Of a stretch of DNA of 64,000 nt, positions 53,601 to 64,000 are shown piece by piece. Source of the DNA: Deuterostichococcus epilithicus. Taxonomy: Eukaryota; Chlorophyta; Trebouxiophyceae; Prasiolales; Stichococcaceae. Both the position numbers and the translations under genes were made by a program. The stretch spans positions 1,922,009 to 1,986,008 of the forward strand of contig JAVTLE010000021.1 in assembly GCA_033439295.1 (NCBI GenBank), written 5' to 3'. Under the pieces are notes generated by a model. It was given only the letters and a program-made list of their open reading frames with translations, did no database searches and was not told where the DNA came from. The first letter of the stretch is position 1. The number at the start of each line of letters is the position of its first letter.

Positions 53601-56491
53601 GCTAGGTGAGCGGCCACTGTACTGCGCAGTGCTAGGCATTATGCCTGGCTTGACAAAATCATGCAAACTCCTTGCCAAAGCCTTGTAGATAGTTGCTGAA
53701 CCACGACGGCTCCCTGCCGATCTACGACAAGCAGCAATCAGCATTGGTGTTGGCAGGCGAGCGACAGGCCATGGCAGCAGCCGCCAAGAAGCCCTTACTG
53801 CTTGAGGTGCAGTATTGCAGGCTGACAGCGCTGGCAACCGTCCTCTGCACTCCGGCATCTCTTGCCTTGTCCTGTGCCTATTTCAGGGTATGTTGTGGCT
53901 GATCTGATGGCAGGAGGTGGGGGTGCCCAATTCCTATGGGGCGTCCCGCGATGCTGTACTCCGAAGGTGGGAATGGAAATTGCCTTCGTGTATCACCGCT
54001 GCATTGCCTTTCCATCCTTGTCCAACTGAAGTCTCCGTCAGCTCAACTCGCTGCACGCGCTGCCCAGTGCACATGCGTGCAGTTGCAACAAATTGCGCGC
54101 GGGAGCGACGGGATGAGACCTGAATATCTCCACTGTACTTAACGTTGGTGCCCAGTGTGCTCGGCGCTGCGCACCACTACGGGGTGGCCGGCACACTCCT
54201 CTGGTCGCTGTACACGCACGCGTGAGCTACTCAAAGTGCAAGCAACCTCATCGTGTTGTTCCTTGCTGCAGATGTAAATGTCGCATAGACACAGCATACG
54301 TCCGTGATACCGGGCTGTGCGAAACTTCAGCCTGCCAGGCTGTTGGTCTCCTTCTTGCAGGCCGCCACAAATCCTGCCAGCTGGCGCAAATCCGCGCGAA
54401 CCATTCCAGGGCCCTGACTACTACTTCTTTAAGTGTGTGGCCTCCATCAGCAGCGTGACAGGAGGCTGCCTTCTGGCTGAACAATCACGCCAGCAGCTAT
54501 GCTGTGCTGTTTGTACACGCCTGCAGCTGCACGCGTTCAGAACCAGCTAGTTTGGGCATGTGCCGCACAGATCCGTGTGCATATTATCCGGTAGCAGCTG
54601 CCTGACTTCCTGATTGGTGTTTGTGCTGACTGCAGCTACTCCCAGCCTGGCAGCAGCACAGCTCAACAGGAGTTCGAGTACCAGCTGACTCGAGTACGCC
54701 GCCTCATCCCACGCTCTTGTCCTGATCGCATTGCTGTGTTGCATGAGGCTCAGAGATGAAATGACCTGCAGCCACTGCAGGCTCAAGTCTCAAGTACGCC
54801 TTGGGCAACGCAGCCAAGGATGTCTGTGTCAAGCTGACCTGAACATTTGCTTTTGGCCGGGCAACAAGCGACTGTTGTGTCCGCAACATGTTGCCATGCG
54901 TGCAATGTATGCTTCAACTTCAAAGCATCCCTCCCAGTTCGCGCCGCATTGCCGTTCCATTGCAGCCCATGGCGGCCAGCAAAGGCATTGCAGCGCCGCC
55001 GCCCTTCGCATATGCGGCATTCAAGTTCAACGCCTGCGCAGCACCCTGCAGCGACGCGCCGCCGACCAAGGAGCTGAACTGCACGCAAGAGGCACGCACA
55101 GCAATGCCAGCTCACTTGCTGTATCTGATATGGCCCAGGGCAACGGCCAATTGCCCATCATGCTCGGCCCTGTGCAGCCCTAAACAATGTAGCGGTCAGC
55201 GCAATCGCTGTCGCTGTTGGTGGTTGCGCTGCGAAATGGTCATGAGGTTTGTTGCAGGCGCAACAGGGCAATTGCAGCACGGACGCCTTCATTCGGGGCA
55301 GTGCCACACACCCGGAGGGATTCTGCCAGATCAGCTGCGGCCGCTGCAGGTGCCAACAGACGCCGTCACAGCGCCTGCAGGACTTGCGGCTGGTTCCTGT
55401 GATCCGGTCGCAACGTCGTTGCCTCGGGCTGCGGCCTGACTGCTGATGCTGTGCACGCCCCTCGCCTTACTTCATAAACACGGCATCATGAGGCCCATGA
55501 CGCCATGAAACCAGCCCAGCTGATGAAGAACCATGACGTTTGGACTGCGGCGCTTGTTGTGCAGTTGCTTCATGTTGGACACTCCGCTCCCGGGCTGCGA
55601 CTGCACCGACGGCGCTCCTGATGAGCGGTACACCTGCGCCGATCAGGTGCGCTGACCACCACTTGTGTCCTGGCCTCGTCACAACGGCCCAAGGAGAGTG
55701 AGTGCCATCCTCGGATGCTTTCGCATGTCAGCCCACGGACGAGGCCTTTTTCACAGTCTTCGATATGGGTCCGCCTGCTGATCACAACTCCCACTACAAC
55801 TGCAGAGGACAGCACTGGGTTTGTCGCACTCTACTCGACCTGACTGGGCTGTCGTCTTGCTGAGCCACAGTTGAGCTTCGAGGCGGACGCTGGCGGCCCT
55901 GGGTCGAAATGCTGCGTAGGTGCGCTGTCCGGTACAGGCTGCCGCCAGTCTCGAAACACTCGCAAACCTGTGCCCAGATCTCGCTGTTGATGAGGCGTCC
56001 GTGGTGCAGCGAGTGCAGCATTTGGTGCAAGTTTCGCAGGCTTCATGCTGGAAGGCGACCGGATGAACCCGCGCGGCTACTGCGAGATCACATGCGGCCG
56101 CTGCAGGTGCTGCTCTCCGCTGGCTGATGCCTGTGCGTTGCGGGTGGCACAGGAACGTTGGCATCGCACCCAGCCTGCTGCTGCATCTGCTCGTCACGAT
56201 ACATAAATCCATACCTACATTCAGAGGCCTGCCATCCACAAACGTGCCACAAACATTGGACGTCTTTTTGCTGCGCTGTAAAAGTGCATGCGACCTGTAG
56301 TGCGGTAAACCGCAGTCCGGCTGCCCACATGCAGTTGCGCTCCCGGCGGCGCCGCCATCCAATGCAGGAATGGCACGGCACTGCAGCTGCGGTCGGGGCA
56401 GGGCAGCGGTAGCGCCCTGCGGCCTCCCATGGCAGCGGCGCTGCTCCTCGGCATCTGCGCCGCCGGTGCCGCCACTCTGCTGCAGTCGTGA
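50647..56491 (+). CDS. GH5 endo-beta-1,4-mannanase with cysteine-rich modules and hydrophobic ends
   Basis: Likely plant-type (GH5_7) mannan hydrolase acting on the cell wall. Exons: 50647-51164, 51336-51417, 51550-51690, 51812-51873, 51991-52186, 52351-52424, 52682-52766, 52906-53019, 53145-53178, 53297-53358, 53548-53605, 53742-53806, 53914-53966, 54156-54221, 54361-54432, 54636-54693, 54966-55091, 55258-55349, 55565-55646, one unresolved exon, 56040-56106, 56368-56491. The N-terminus is a signal anchor (LTVLFVTAAATLLLLVATTV). Family blocks: PFHPSGTNWYDLM, VLRVFGHINGFG, GVFNETNLRRYDLVLDE, IRVILTLANYHPS, EDPTIFAWELCNE (acid/base Glu), DFITTHIYPDHF, KPLLLEEVGVPNS (nucleophile Glu) and TLLWSLYTH. 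Two modules then end in FCQISCGRC and YCEITCGRC. The C-terminus is hydrophobic (ALLLGICAAGAATLLQS), GPI-signal-like. The usual NEP motif reads NEC. Two introns are GC-AG (after 51690 and 55091). The first exon may hide an intron. Confidence 0.85.
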
Positions 56492-56820
56492 GAAGAATGG
56501 CCAAATTGGCTCTTTGGAGAGGCGGCAGATACAGCACAGCTGGCATTACAGTACACCCAAGTTACTCATGCTGGTGCCTGCTGCCACTGTGGCGGCAGAC
56601 ACTGCTGGTCTGCTGCAGCGTCGGGGCAATGTGGCAAAGTGTTTCAGTGATATTGCTGTGCTCACACGGCCAATCCCGTGGTGCAGTAAGATTGAAGCTT
56701 GACGGCCCAAACCGGAATGCACGGAATGGAAACCTTTGGTCAGTGTCATGTTGCCTTCAGCTAGTTGTGTAGTTTGATGTGGGTTCCACCATGGAGTTCA
56801 TGGTTCGGCCGGCATTGAGG
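56492..56820. other. Convergent 3' gap after the mannanase
   Basis: 329 bases with a - strand TGTAA at 56546-56550 that could serve the small - strand membrane gene. A + strand TGTAA at 56922-56926 could serve the mannanase. Nothing else was seen. Confidence 0.4.
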
Positions 56821-57207
56821 TCATGTGGGGAATTGAAGCCTGACATTCAGGATGAGCAGAGTTGAGACGATATAGAGTGCGCACAGCCAGAGCCAAGCAT
56901 TCAACACTTTTGGTACCCTTTTGTAAACTTTGGGAGATTTAGCGCCCGTCCGCATGTGCAAGAACCTGCCGCGCTCTGCTGCTGCTGCCGCCTCCGCCGC
57001 CGCTGAGTCCGCTACAGCCCCAGTTCCCCCGGCAGCGCCGGGTTGGCTGCCGTCGCCTGCTCCAGGGCAGGCGTCTGCCACGCCGTGCCAGTGCTTGTAT
57101 GCCACTGCGCACGGCCCATGTCGCTCTGACTGCTGTGGGTCCCTAGCCCTCAAAAGGGGTTGCCGCTCGTCTGCTGAGGGGAACAGCGGCGTGCGCACTG
57201 CCAGCAC
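56821..57207 (-). CDS. Possible small single-pass membrane protein (last exon)
   Basis: Not recognised. The frame runs from an acceptor-like GGCAG near 57203 to a stop at 56821 (TGA). It encodes a leader with a dileucine-like motif (ERQPLL), an Ala/Gly-rich stretch, a basic segment (KVYKRVPKVLN) and a C-terminal membrane span (AWLWLCALYIVSTLLILNV). A donor-like GTAAGT near 57210 suggests a 5' exon further up that has no obvious ATG. The membrane span and the - strand TGTAA downstream argue for a real gene; absence of a start and of homology argues against. Confidence 0.35.
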   Translation of the reverse strand: MLAVRTPLFPSADERQPLLRARDPQQSERHGPCAVAYKHWHGVADACPGAGDGSQPGAAGGTGAVADSAAAEAAAAAERGRFLHMRTGAKSPKVYKRVPKVLNAWLWLCALYIVSTLLILNVRLQFPT

Positions 57208-57994
57208 TTACGAGGCGTCTGTGCCAGAAAGGCTGCGCAACCTGGTGCGCAGATGCAGCCACGGCGGCCGGTGCAACGGTTGCTAAGCAAATGCAGGTGA
57301 CATCTGCACAGACGACATGCAGCGTGTGCCGCTGCTCAGGCCCGCCACGAGGTGGTCATGCCCCAGACATGCTGCACCTCTGAATTTCAAGCACTGCTGA
57401 GCCGCTCTGCACGATGATCAGCAGCCTCCGTGTCCAGCGTAGCTGCAGGGCCTCGGCAGCCGCGCAGCCGCGCCGCCGCCCAAAGAACCCCTGCGGCCGC
57501 CGATTGCGCGGCCGCCATCGAGATCTCACGTGCGCCGCACGTGCGTGCGTCTCGGAAGGCAGAAAATAGGTCCGTTGTCAAGCTCAGAGATGCCGTCATG
57601 TCTGATTGTCCAGGCTGATTCCAATGTGGTCCCAATTGCTAATGCCATCTGGTCCAAATTTCATTCGCAATCGCGACAAGACTTTGCATAATACCTTAGG
57701 TTGACTTCAACTCGAGACCATCGCGACTCTGTTTAGCATACACAAGTACAACATGCAGCTCGCACAGAAAATTCCTCACCGTCTAGGCATGCTACGTCAC
57801 AACCCTTCATGGAGAAGCTCGAGGCCAGTATCTGCGGCACCACTGTGCCATGGCGCTGCAACAGTTGCAGAGCCGCACAGCGCCAGACGGCTGAGCGGTG
57901 GCGTTCAGGTGTGAAGCCGCTGTTACAACTACGCATCAGTGCAGCGCAAGAAGCAGACCCATTGGTCTAGGCAAGACTGCGCCGCTGGCAGGTC
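57208..57994. other. Intergenic region with dispersed repeat copy B
   Basis: 787 bases. It includes the second copy of the dispersed repeat, possible 5' exons of the - strand membrane gene, and the upstream region of the asparaginase gene. No other signal was recognised. Confidence 0.4.
57519..57563 (+). repeat. Dispersed repeat, copy B
   Basis: Shares an 18-base and a 17-base identical block with copy A at 50413-50470, in the same orientation. The pair brackets the mannanase gene, about 7.1 kb apart. Confidence 0.65.
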
Positions 57995-60710
57995 ATGGAC
58001 CGTGCCGAGCCCGATGTGCAGCAATGGGCTGTGGCGGCGCAGGTGCGAGCGGAGGCGCGGGCGCCGGACGCTGCCAGCGGCAGCGGCAGCGGCAGCGGCA
58101 GCGACACGGATCTGGACGCCATCGCAGAGACTGTAAGGACAGTCACCCGGCCGCTGCCGCGGGTGCTTGTTGTGCACACCGGGGGGACACTGGGCATGGA
58201 CCCAGGAGTGTCGTACAGTCTCGACGCCGACGGCAAGGCCGTGCTGGCCGCCGGCACAGGAGGCACCTACTCCGGAGGGCTGCGCCCAGGTCGGACTTGG
58301 TTTGTGGACTTCAAACCAGCATCACCAGCCGCTGCACCTGTGTGCAGCACTGTGTAATGGCAAACCACATCAACTCGCATGCATGCTTCTCCTTCTCACT
58401 GTGCACGCCTTTGCTCACAGGAACAATGCTGAAGAACCTGCTCCAGGTAGTGGGTGTTCGTCAAGCGTATGTCTGGCAGCAATATGAACTGCTGTCTCAG
58501 ATCCTGGCGCGACTGGATGTTTCTACTTCTGACCCGCCTGCTGTCTTTACAAGGTGGTGCCGGAGCTGTCGGCCATTGCCAACCTGGACCTGAAGGTGGC
58601 CTTCAACCTCGACAGCTCGCGCGTCGGGCCCCAGCAGTGGATTGAGCTGGCCAAGCTGCTCGATGCCAACAGGCCACACTATGACGGCTTCCTGGTCGTC
58701 CATGGTGAGCGTTCACATCACAATGGGCCACTGCTATGACTCTTATGCCATTGCACAATGCTGACCTGTGGTGCCCATGCCCTCAGGCACGGATACGATG
58801 GCTTTCACAGCAGCCGCGCTGTCGCTCATGCTCGCTGGCTTCAAGAAGCCCATCGTGCTGGTGCGCTGCTAGGACGCTGGTACACAAGCTCGCATGGTGC
58901 CTACCGCACCATGCACGCCATCACAGTGTTCCAATCTCGTCGACACATGTGTGCTGCGCCCCGATTGCGGTCTGTGTCCGCTCAGACAGGGTCCCAGCTC
59001 CCGCTCCTGCTGCCGCGGTCCGATGCTCGTCAGGTGCGCAGCCGCACAAGGTGCGTTGTCGTCTTCTCTATCTGCAGCTGCTGCTTGGTGCGGCAATCGC
59101 CCTCTCTGCAGCGCTGATGCTGGCTCCTTGTGCGGCTCGCAGAACCTTGTGGACAGCCTGACAGTGGCTGTGGACAAGCCGGCACATAACCGCCTGTCCG
59201 AGGTGTCGATCTGCTTTGGCGGCAAGCTGCTGCGCGGTAATCGGGCGCAGAAGGTGGGATCACGCTTCACGTGGCTTAGCAGGAGATGTTGCAGATGCGA
59301 GTGCTTCAAGTGCAAGCCGGCAACATCTTGTGCCCGGCGCGAACATGCACGTGCCGTCTCTGCAGGTGCACTCCTCATCGTATCAGGCATTTGCAAGCCC
59401 CAGTTACCCGCCGCTTGCAATTCTGGGCGTGGACGTCGAGTGGAGGTGGGTGCAGCCCGATGTGCATCATGCAAATGCATCACGGCTGTCATGACCAGTT
59501 GCCCACGACAACAGGACACGTGCTGAAATCTGCGGTCATGGGCCCTGTGTGTCCTGTATGCAGGCCTGCCTACCTCCTGCAGGTGTGTGCGCTGCCATGC
59601 TCCAGAGCAGAAAGGAGGGTTTGGGGCCATTGTCACGTGCAACCGCTCTGTACTCGTTGTGGACAATCCTGCATGTCCTCAGCAACCGTCTCTGTATGGA
59701 TACGCTGCCTGTCGGCCTGCATGTTGATTCTGATCCGGTGTGTGTGTGCCGCGCAGCCGCAAGGCGCATACAGCCCCCGCTTCGAGCTGGACCCTGCGGT
59801 TTTGCGCATTCCCATCGTGCCGGGCACAGATCCGAGGACGAGCTATGGCGACCTGGCGGGTGACATGACAGTCCGTGCGGGTCCCTGCTCTTGACAACCC
59901 TGGCATTTGATGCTTGTTGGCGGGGGTCGCTCCTGAAACCGGACTGTGCGGGACTGCAGCGCGGGGCGTGAAAGGTGTCGTTCTCGAGGCCTTTGGCGCT
60001 GGCAACATGCCAGACGACTCAGCACAGCATCACTGGCTGCCGTGGCTGCGGGAGCAGCGGCAGGCGGGCCTGCAGTTAAGCGCCTCACTTGGAAGCCTTG
60101 AGAGTCCCTGCGAACGGGCTCTTGTCATGCAGCTTGCGCGTCGTGCCACCAGAGCTGAGATGTGTGCCAGGCATCGTATTGACAGATGTGGGTGTTGAGC
60201 TGCAGGTCTACCTGTCGTCCCAGTGTCTGAAAGGTAACACTGCATATCTGCTGGCTTTGACCTGACGATTGGAGTGCTTGCTGGGCAGGTGCAACGCGCT
60301 TGATCAATCATAAACTGCTCGTATTGCTGCAGGCGGACTGCAGCCTGAGCTTTATGCAAGCGGTTCGGGAGCACTGGCCGCCGGATGCGAGGCTGGCCCG
60401 CTCATGACGGTGACATTCTTGCCATATAACCCCAAGCAGCGGCCCTGACTTGAATTGTCTATTGGAACAGCACTTCTGTCCCTGTTCAGCGCTGACACGC
60501 CAACTGCAATGTGCTGTGCAGCCGGAATGCGCAGTCGTCAAATTCATGTTCCACCTCAGGTCCGAGCTGTGCATCACTGTCAAACCAGTTCATCCATCCA
60601 TGTTTGATCGAAGACGTCGATCGCGATCACCACAATACGAAGGGAATATGTATTGACTGTGCAGGTATCCGGACATCTCTATGGGCGTGCCTTTTGTGGG
60701 CGAGATGTGA
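57995..60710 (+). CDS. L-asparaginase, cytosolic type I (AnsA-like)
   Basis: Hydrolyses L-asparagine to aspartate and ammonia. Exons: 57995-58289, 58421-58446, 58554-58704, 58787-58860, 58986-59033, 59143-59253, 59366-59449, 59757-59859, 59960-60063, 60206-60233, 60333-60409, 60522-60559, 60665-60710; 394 residues in perfect phase. Catalytic motifs: LVVHTGGTLGM (first Thr), FLVVHGTDTMAFTAAAL (second Thr-Asp), GFKKPIVLTGSQLPL (Lys). Further family blocks: VPELSAIANLDLKVAFNLDSS, GVKGVVLEAFGAGNMPD, PECAVVKFMFHL. An acidic Gly/Ser repeat (GSGSGSGSD) precedes the catalytic domain. The intron after 60063 seems to use a GC donor (CAG|GCGGGC); the donor of exon 59366 could also be GT at 59434. No signal peptide is present, so the cytosol is likely. 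Confidence 0.92.
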
Positions 60711-61044
60711 TGCGGCAGGTAGCACTCGCGATTCAGACATCAGGATGTGTTTTGCATTTGCGATTATTGATCTCATCATTCGATTTGTGGGCTCAAGTCA
60801 ATACCAGGGTGGGCAGGTGGGTACTTCGAGCTCGCAAGTGCGAGCTTATGCGATGGGACTCTGAACTACTTCATATACCTCCAGCAACGCCCGTGGGTAT
60901 CATACCCCTTTCCTATCCCATGTCGACCTGTGTGGCAATGATGCACGTGACTTCAGCCCGCAGAACTGTGTTTGCAACATGCAAACTGAACAATGAGACC
61001 ATTCACATTTGAGGACACCATTTTTCCATCCAACAACTCTCGCA
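60711..61044. other. Convergent 3' gap asparaginase / EBP
   Basis: 334 bases between two stop codons. No poly(A) motif of the TGTAA type and no other signal was identified. Confidence 0.4.
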
Positions 61045-62234
61045 TTACCTTTGATTGGCAGCAACCGCCATGTGGACTGCGCGCGCCGCATTGATGATGA
61101 CAACGCTGGGTATGAGGATCCAGACTGCGTTGACGATCACGAAGTAGAACCAAAAGTAGAGGAACTCTGGTCTGGAGTGCACTAGGCCTGCGGCCATGAG
61201 CGCCGGCAGCCTCAGCGGTGACATCATCAAGGATGGGGACGGTCTGCTCCTGCCCCTGAGCTCGCCAACTCTCAAATGCACAGGCCCATGCACCTCACCC
61301 TGCCGGCCACAGAGCATGCACGAACGCAGCCAGAGCGGCTGATCGCCTTCCAGCAAAGGTCTTTGATGTAGGCAGAGCGGCCTACCTTCCAAGACGGTGG
61401 TGGCAAAGTAGAGCACGTCGCCATATATCTGCCCGAGAGACACCAGCAGCTGCACTGTGTACGCCCACGGTCGGCGGTGCAGGATGGCATACACCGCCGC
61501 GAAGCAGGCGGGGCCCTCCACAAATGCCGTGACCGCCTCCATGGATATGACGAAGGAGTCGCGGGTGGCGTACCGTGAGTCAGCCTGTGCATACTCCTTC
61601 CCTGCACAAGTGGATCGAATGGCGGCTGACCACCGATAGTGTTGCAGAATATGAGAGCGCTTAGGCAGATGTCCCAAGATTATACATTGACGTATTGTTC
61701 CGCCCAGCGGTCGCGGAACAGAACCCAAAGACAGGAGGTGTCAGAGCGCACATATCTCTGATAGCACGCCGCCCGAGGTTTCTTTATAGAAACTCGGAAA
61801 CAGCACCACGTAACCTGCACGCAGACAAAACGTCAGCAAAAGGGACACGCACGAGCAGACTCCCTGAGTGAGCATTGGAGAGGCGCCAAGGCTGTGTTAG
61901 AGGTCGCACCTTCAATGATGAAGTGCACCATACCGGTCATGGCAAACCAGCTGGCAGTGATGCGCTCCTGCCGTCGCAGCTCCTTGTAACGCCCTGTGAG
62001 GCAGTAGCACGCTGTTTGCCATGCCCGCTGCGACGCGACGCGGTGAGCACACTGTCAGCTGGCAGTGCAGGGTGCGGAGAGGCCAAGCATGCCGCGCGCA
62101 CCTGTGAACATCCATGTAATGACGAAGAGGGTGCCACAGGCCGCGAAAAAGTAGGCTAGCACCTGCTGGAAGGGGATAGCCGGCGCCGCATAGCCCGGCA
62201 GCTCAAGGTCGATGGGGAAGTACGGGTGCCTCAT
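61045..62234 (-). CDS. EBP: 3-beta-hydroxysteroid Delta8-Delta7 isomerase (EBP/HYDRA1)
   Basis: ER membrane enzyme that moves the sterol ring B double bond from Delta8 to Delta7 in sterol synthesis. Exons 5' to 3': 62234-62102, 61993-61910, 61814-61752, 61601-61386, 61187-61045; 212 residues, near the 223 of Arabidopsis HYD1. Start ATG 62234. Family blocks: YKELRRQERITASWFAMTGM, VHFIIEGYVV, EIWKEYAQADSRYATRDSF (active-site Glu/Asp region), MEAVTAFVEGP, LVSLGQIYGDVLYF, and HSRPEFLYFWFYFVIVNAVW. Four to five hydrophobic spans fit the EXPERA fold. The ending AANQR lacks a KKXX-type retrieval signal. Confidence 0.96.
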
Positions 62235-62780
62235 GTCTCTATGGAAGCCAAGTTGTTTGAAGCTTGGATTATGAAAACCTGTTTTAATGTATGTTACTCG
62301 CAGTGATGTTCGTTGCCTCAGATCTCACTTGATCTGGGTCCACGTCTGGACGCTCAGGCTTGCAACGCCGGCCAGGACTTGATGCAAATCTCACTCACTG
62401 ACACACCACAATCGTGTGACACGGGCCGTAACTTGATGGTGAAGCCTGCGAGTCGCGTTTCGGCGTTTACATGACAGGGTTTATCGTTCGCATGGCCTGC
62501 AACGTCAGCACGCACAGGGCTTCTGAGTTCTGACGCACCTCCGGAGTCCTGACCTCCACAACCTGATCAACCGCTGGAAGCCCGGAGCCCCAGCCTTGAC
62601 GCCAACGCCATTTCACATCACGGTGTCTTTCTGTGTCGTCAGCCGGGCCGAGGGATGCGTCCATCGCGCTGTGCAGCTCCCTGAAGTACAAGCTTGCCAC
62701 GTGCCGCTCTGAGCACGGAAGGCATGGCAGGGGCAGCAGGCCCTCGCGATGACCGTGTGACGCATCATGGCGTAAAGGGT
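62235..62780. promoter_or_regulatory. Divergent upstream region, EBP / 3' partial gene
   Basis: About 550 bases upstream of EBP. A - strand frame at 62467-62700 lacks an ATG and looks like chance coding in GC-rich DNA. The region probably also holds the first exon of the + strand gene to the right. Confidence 0.35.
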
Positions 62781-62799
62781 TCAGGCGATTGCTGACCTC

Positions 62800-64000
62800 G
62801 AAGCATTGTCGCTGCGTATCCGCGGGTCAACCAATACGACGCATGTACTTCCAGCTCCGGCTTTCGAGCGCGACGGCCCGAGGCAACCGCGACGCGTCTG
62901 CTTCTCTCGTGAGCCGGTGCGCTTCTTCTGCGAGGTGTGCACATGGCCGTGCGCCCAGCAAGCCTCTGTCGACGCCGAGCCTCCCGATCCTATGCAAAAC
63001 CTCTGGCATACCCAAAATCGGCGCTCCCTGCTGGTGTCACGCTTCACACTGGTGGACACGGAAACATTTCAACACCGACGTGCCCGTCCATCAGCACGTC
63101 ACGATCTGTCAGTGCCCTGCAGGTGTGTCTGACCGAGATCGGCACCGGAGCAGCGTGCAGCAGCTCGGTGAGGTGAGACGCCGCGCGAGAGCGCACTTTA
63201 CCCAATTCTCTTCTCATCTGGAGTGCCGCTGCTGGCCGCGCGGTGCTGAAATTTTGAACGGCACTTTCGAAGGTGGGACAACTTCGAAGGGCACCGCCAT
63301 ACCGTAGTGCGGGCGCGCAGGTGCCTCTGCTTCCGCCGGGCCATGGCCGGGCGAGATTGACAATTCAGCGCTGGCACATGATGATCGCGGATGCGAGGAC
63401 GCCGGAGCACAAGCGCAACGCATCCCCTGATGCGCTTGTGAACACGCAGAGCAGCACCTCCTCAGTGCGCCGTACCTCAAGGTGAGCCCGTCTCAGCTCT
63501 AAGCTACTTGTGTTCGTCGCTCTGACTTGCTGCCGGGTCACCACTGCGATGACGACTGGCGCGGCATGCGCCAACGTACCGGAAATTGGGTCGCGCACCT
63601 GGTCCTGGCAATCCGACCCTCGCTGCCCGTCATCTTGACGTGTTGCTCCTGGCTGCCGCCGCAGGGCCAAGCACCCGAAGCGGGTGCCGCCGCTGCTGCA
63701 GGGTCGCGACAGCAGCAGATGCGCCTCGCAGCACGGCCCCTCGGCCCATGACGACCGTGCCGTGACCCGCAAGCTGTCGTTCACCATGTGCGAGCCGGCG
63801 GCGGCGGAGGAGCGCCCCCGCAAGCGCAAGACGTCCGCGTCGCTCAGCGCCACCAGCGAGTCCGGCGGCAGCGCCAGCCGCGACAGCCGTGGCACGGAGG
63901 TGTCCTCGTCCAGCGTGTACAGGTGCTTCGCCCTCCGCTGCCCATGCCCCTGATTGCTCACATCCTCGTGCTGGCTTGCCGCTCGAAGCCGGCCGATGTC
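62800..64000 (+). CDS. Unknown basic, Ser-rich protein, incomplete at the window end
   Basis: Not recognised. Likely exons: one ending near 62941 (with RRVCFSREPVRFFCE before a GTGTGC donor), possibly 63124-63168 (VCLTEIGTGAACSSS), 63369-63481 (RWHMMIADARTPEHKRN to RRTSR), and 63666-63919, which ends in a GTGCTT donor. The last two join in phase (TSR-AKHPKRVPPLLQG). The product has a nuclear-localisation-like cluster (EERPRKRKTSAS), long Ser-rich disordered stretches, and RVCF/VRFF peptides that resemble PP1-docking RVxF motifs (inference). No ATG was found in frame with the first segment, so the 5' end is open too. The gene continues beyond 64000. Confidence 0.45.

Noticed and set aside
55790-56030. 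An open frame on the - strand with a plausible-looking helix (around WAQVCECFE)
   Set aside because: It is antisense to the mannanase's Cys-rich region, has no start or acceptor in phase, and ends by chance.

Overview
The window looks like nuclear DNA of a green alga, most likely a trebouxiophyte (Chlorella-type). It is GC-rich. The genes are cut by many short introns, mostly 100 to 250 bases, with GTG(C/A/T)G donors and (T/G)CAG acceptors. There is a short run of the plant/Chlorella telomere unit TTTAGGG, TGTAA poly(A) signals occur, and the proteins include chloroplast factors (FLU, RbcX, a lumenal PsbP-domain protein), P-protein and plant-type PRMT10 and FKBP42. No virus-like element, LTR element, CRISPR array, rRNA or tRNA was recognised. 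Most exon borders below were read by hand: splice phase was tracked from exon to exon, and remembered family sequence was used where the family is known. They are predictions without transcript support.

Layout. 0-2.2 kb: 3' part of an FtsH-type AAA protease (+). 2.5-5.9 kb: FLU (-). 6.6-10.05 kb: unknown tail-anchored coiled-coil protein (+). 10.4-11.8 kb: RbcX-type Rubisco assembly chaperone (-). 12.1-13.4 kb: lumenal PsbP-domain protein (+). 13.8 kb: interstitial telomere repeat. 14.1-14.7 kb: small Cys/His protein (+). 15.85-17.0 kb: YtqB-type methyltransferase (+). 17.26-21.0 kb: MRS2/CorA-type magnesium transporter (-). 21.95-24.4 kb: CE2-like SGNH esterase (+). 24.8-32.5 kb: ABC1/ADCK kinase with a long unknown membrane N-terminus (-). 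32.9-40.6 kb: glycine decarboxylase P-protein (+). 41.3-44.2 kb: PRMT10 (-). 44.6-46.8 kb: FKBP42/TWD1-like immunophilin (+). 47-50.1 kb: NUMOD3-repeat protein (-). 50.6-56.5 kb: modular GH5 mannanase (+). 56.8-57.2 kb: possible small membrane protein (-). 58.0-60.7 kb: type I L-asparaginase (+). 61.0-62.2 kb: EBP sterol isomerase (-). 62.8-64 kb: start of an unknown gene (+).

The genes alternate strand almost perfectly, so nearly every neighbour pair is head-to-head or tail-to-tail with short gaps. Several products serve the plastid or photorespiration: FLU restrains chlorophyll-precursor synthesis, RbcX helps Rubisco assembly, the PsbP-like protein sits in the thylakoid lumen, and P-protein feeds glycine into the photorespiratory cycle. 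The rest are housekeeping or cell-wall genes and form no obvious pathway.

Most notable: an unusually high share of GC-AG introns (about a dozen of roughly 160 placed); an MRS2 gene with a duplicated exon, a 21-base microexon and AMN instead of the GMN signature; a possible fusion of an unknown membrane module to an ABC1 kinase; and a mannanase carrying cysteine-rich CGRC modules and hydrophobic segments at both ends.
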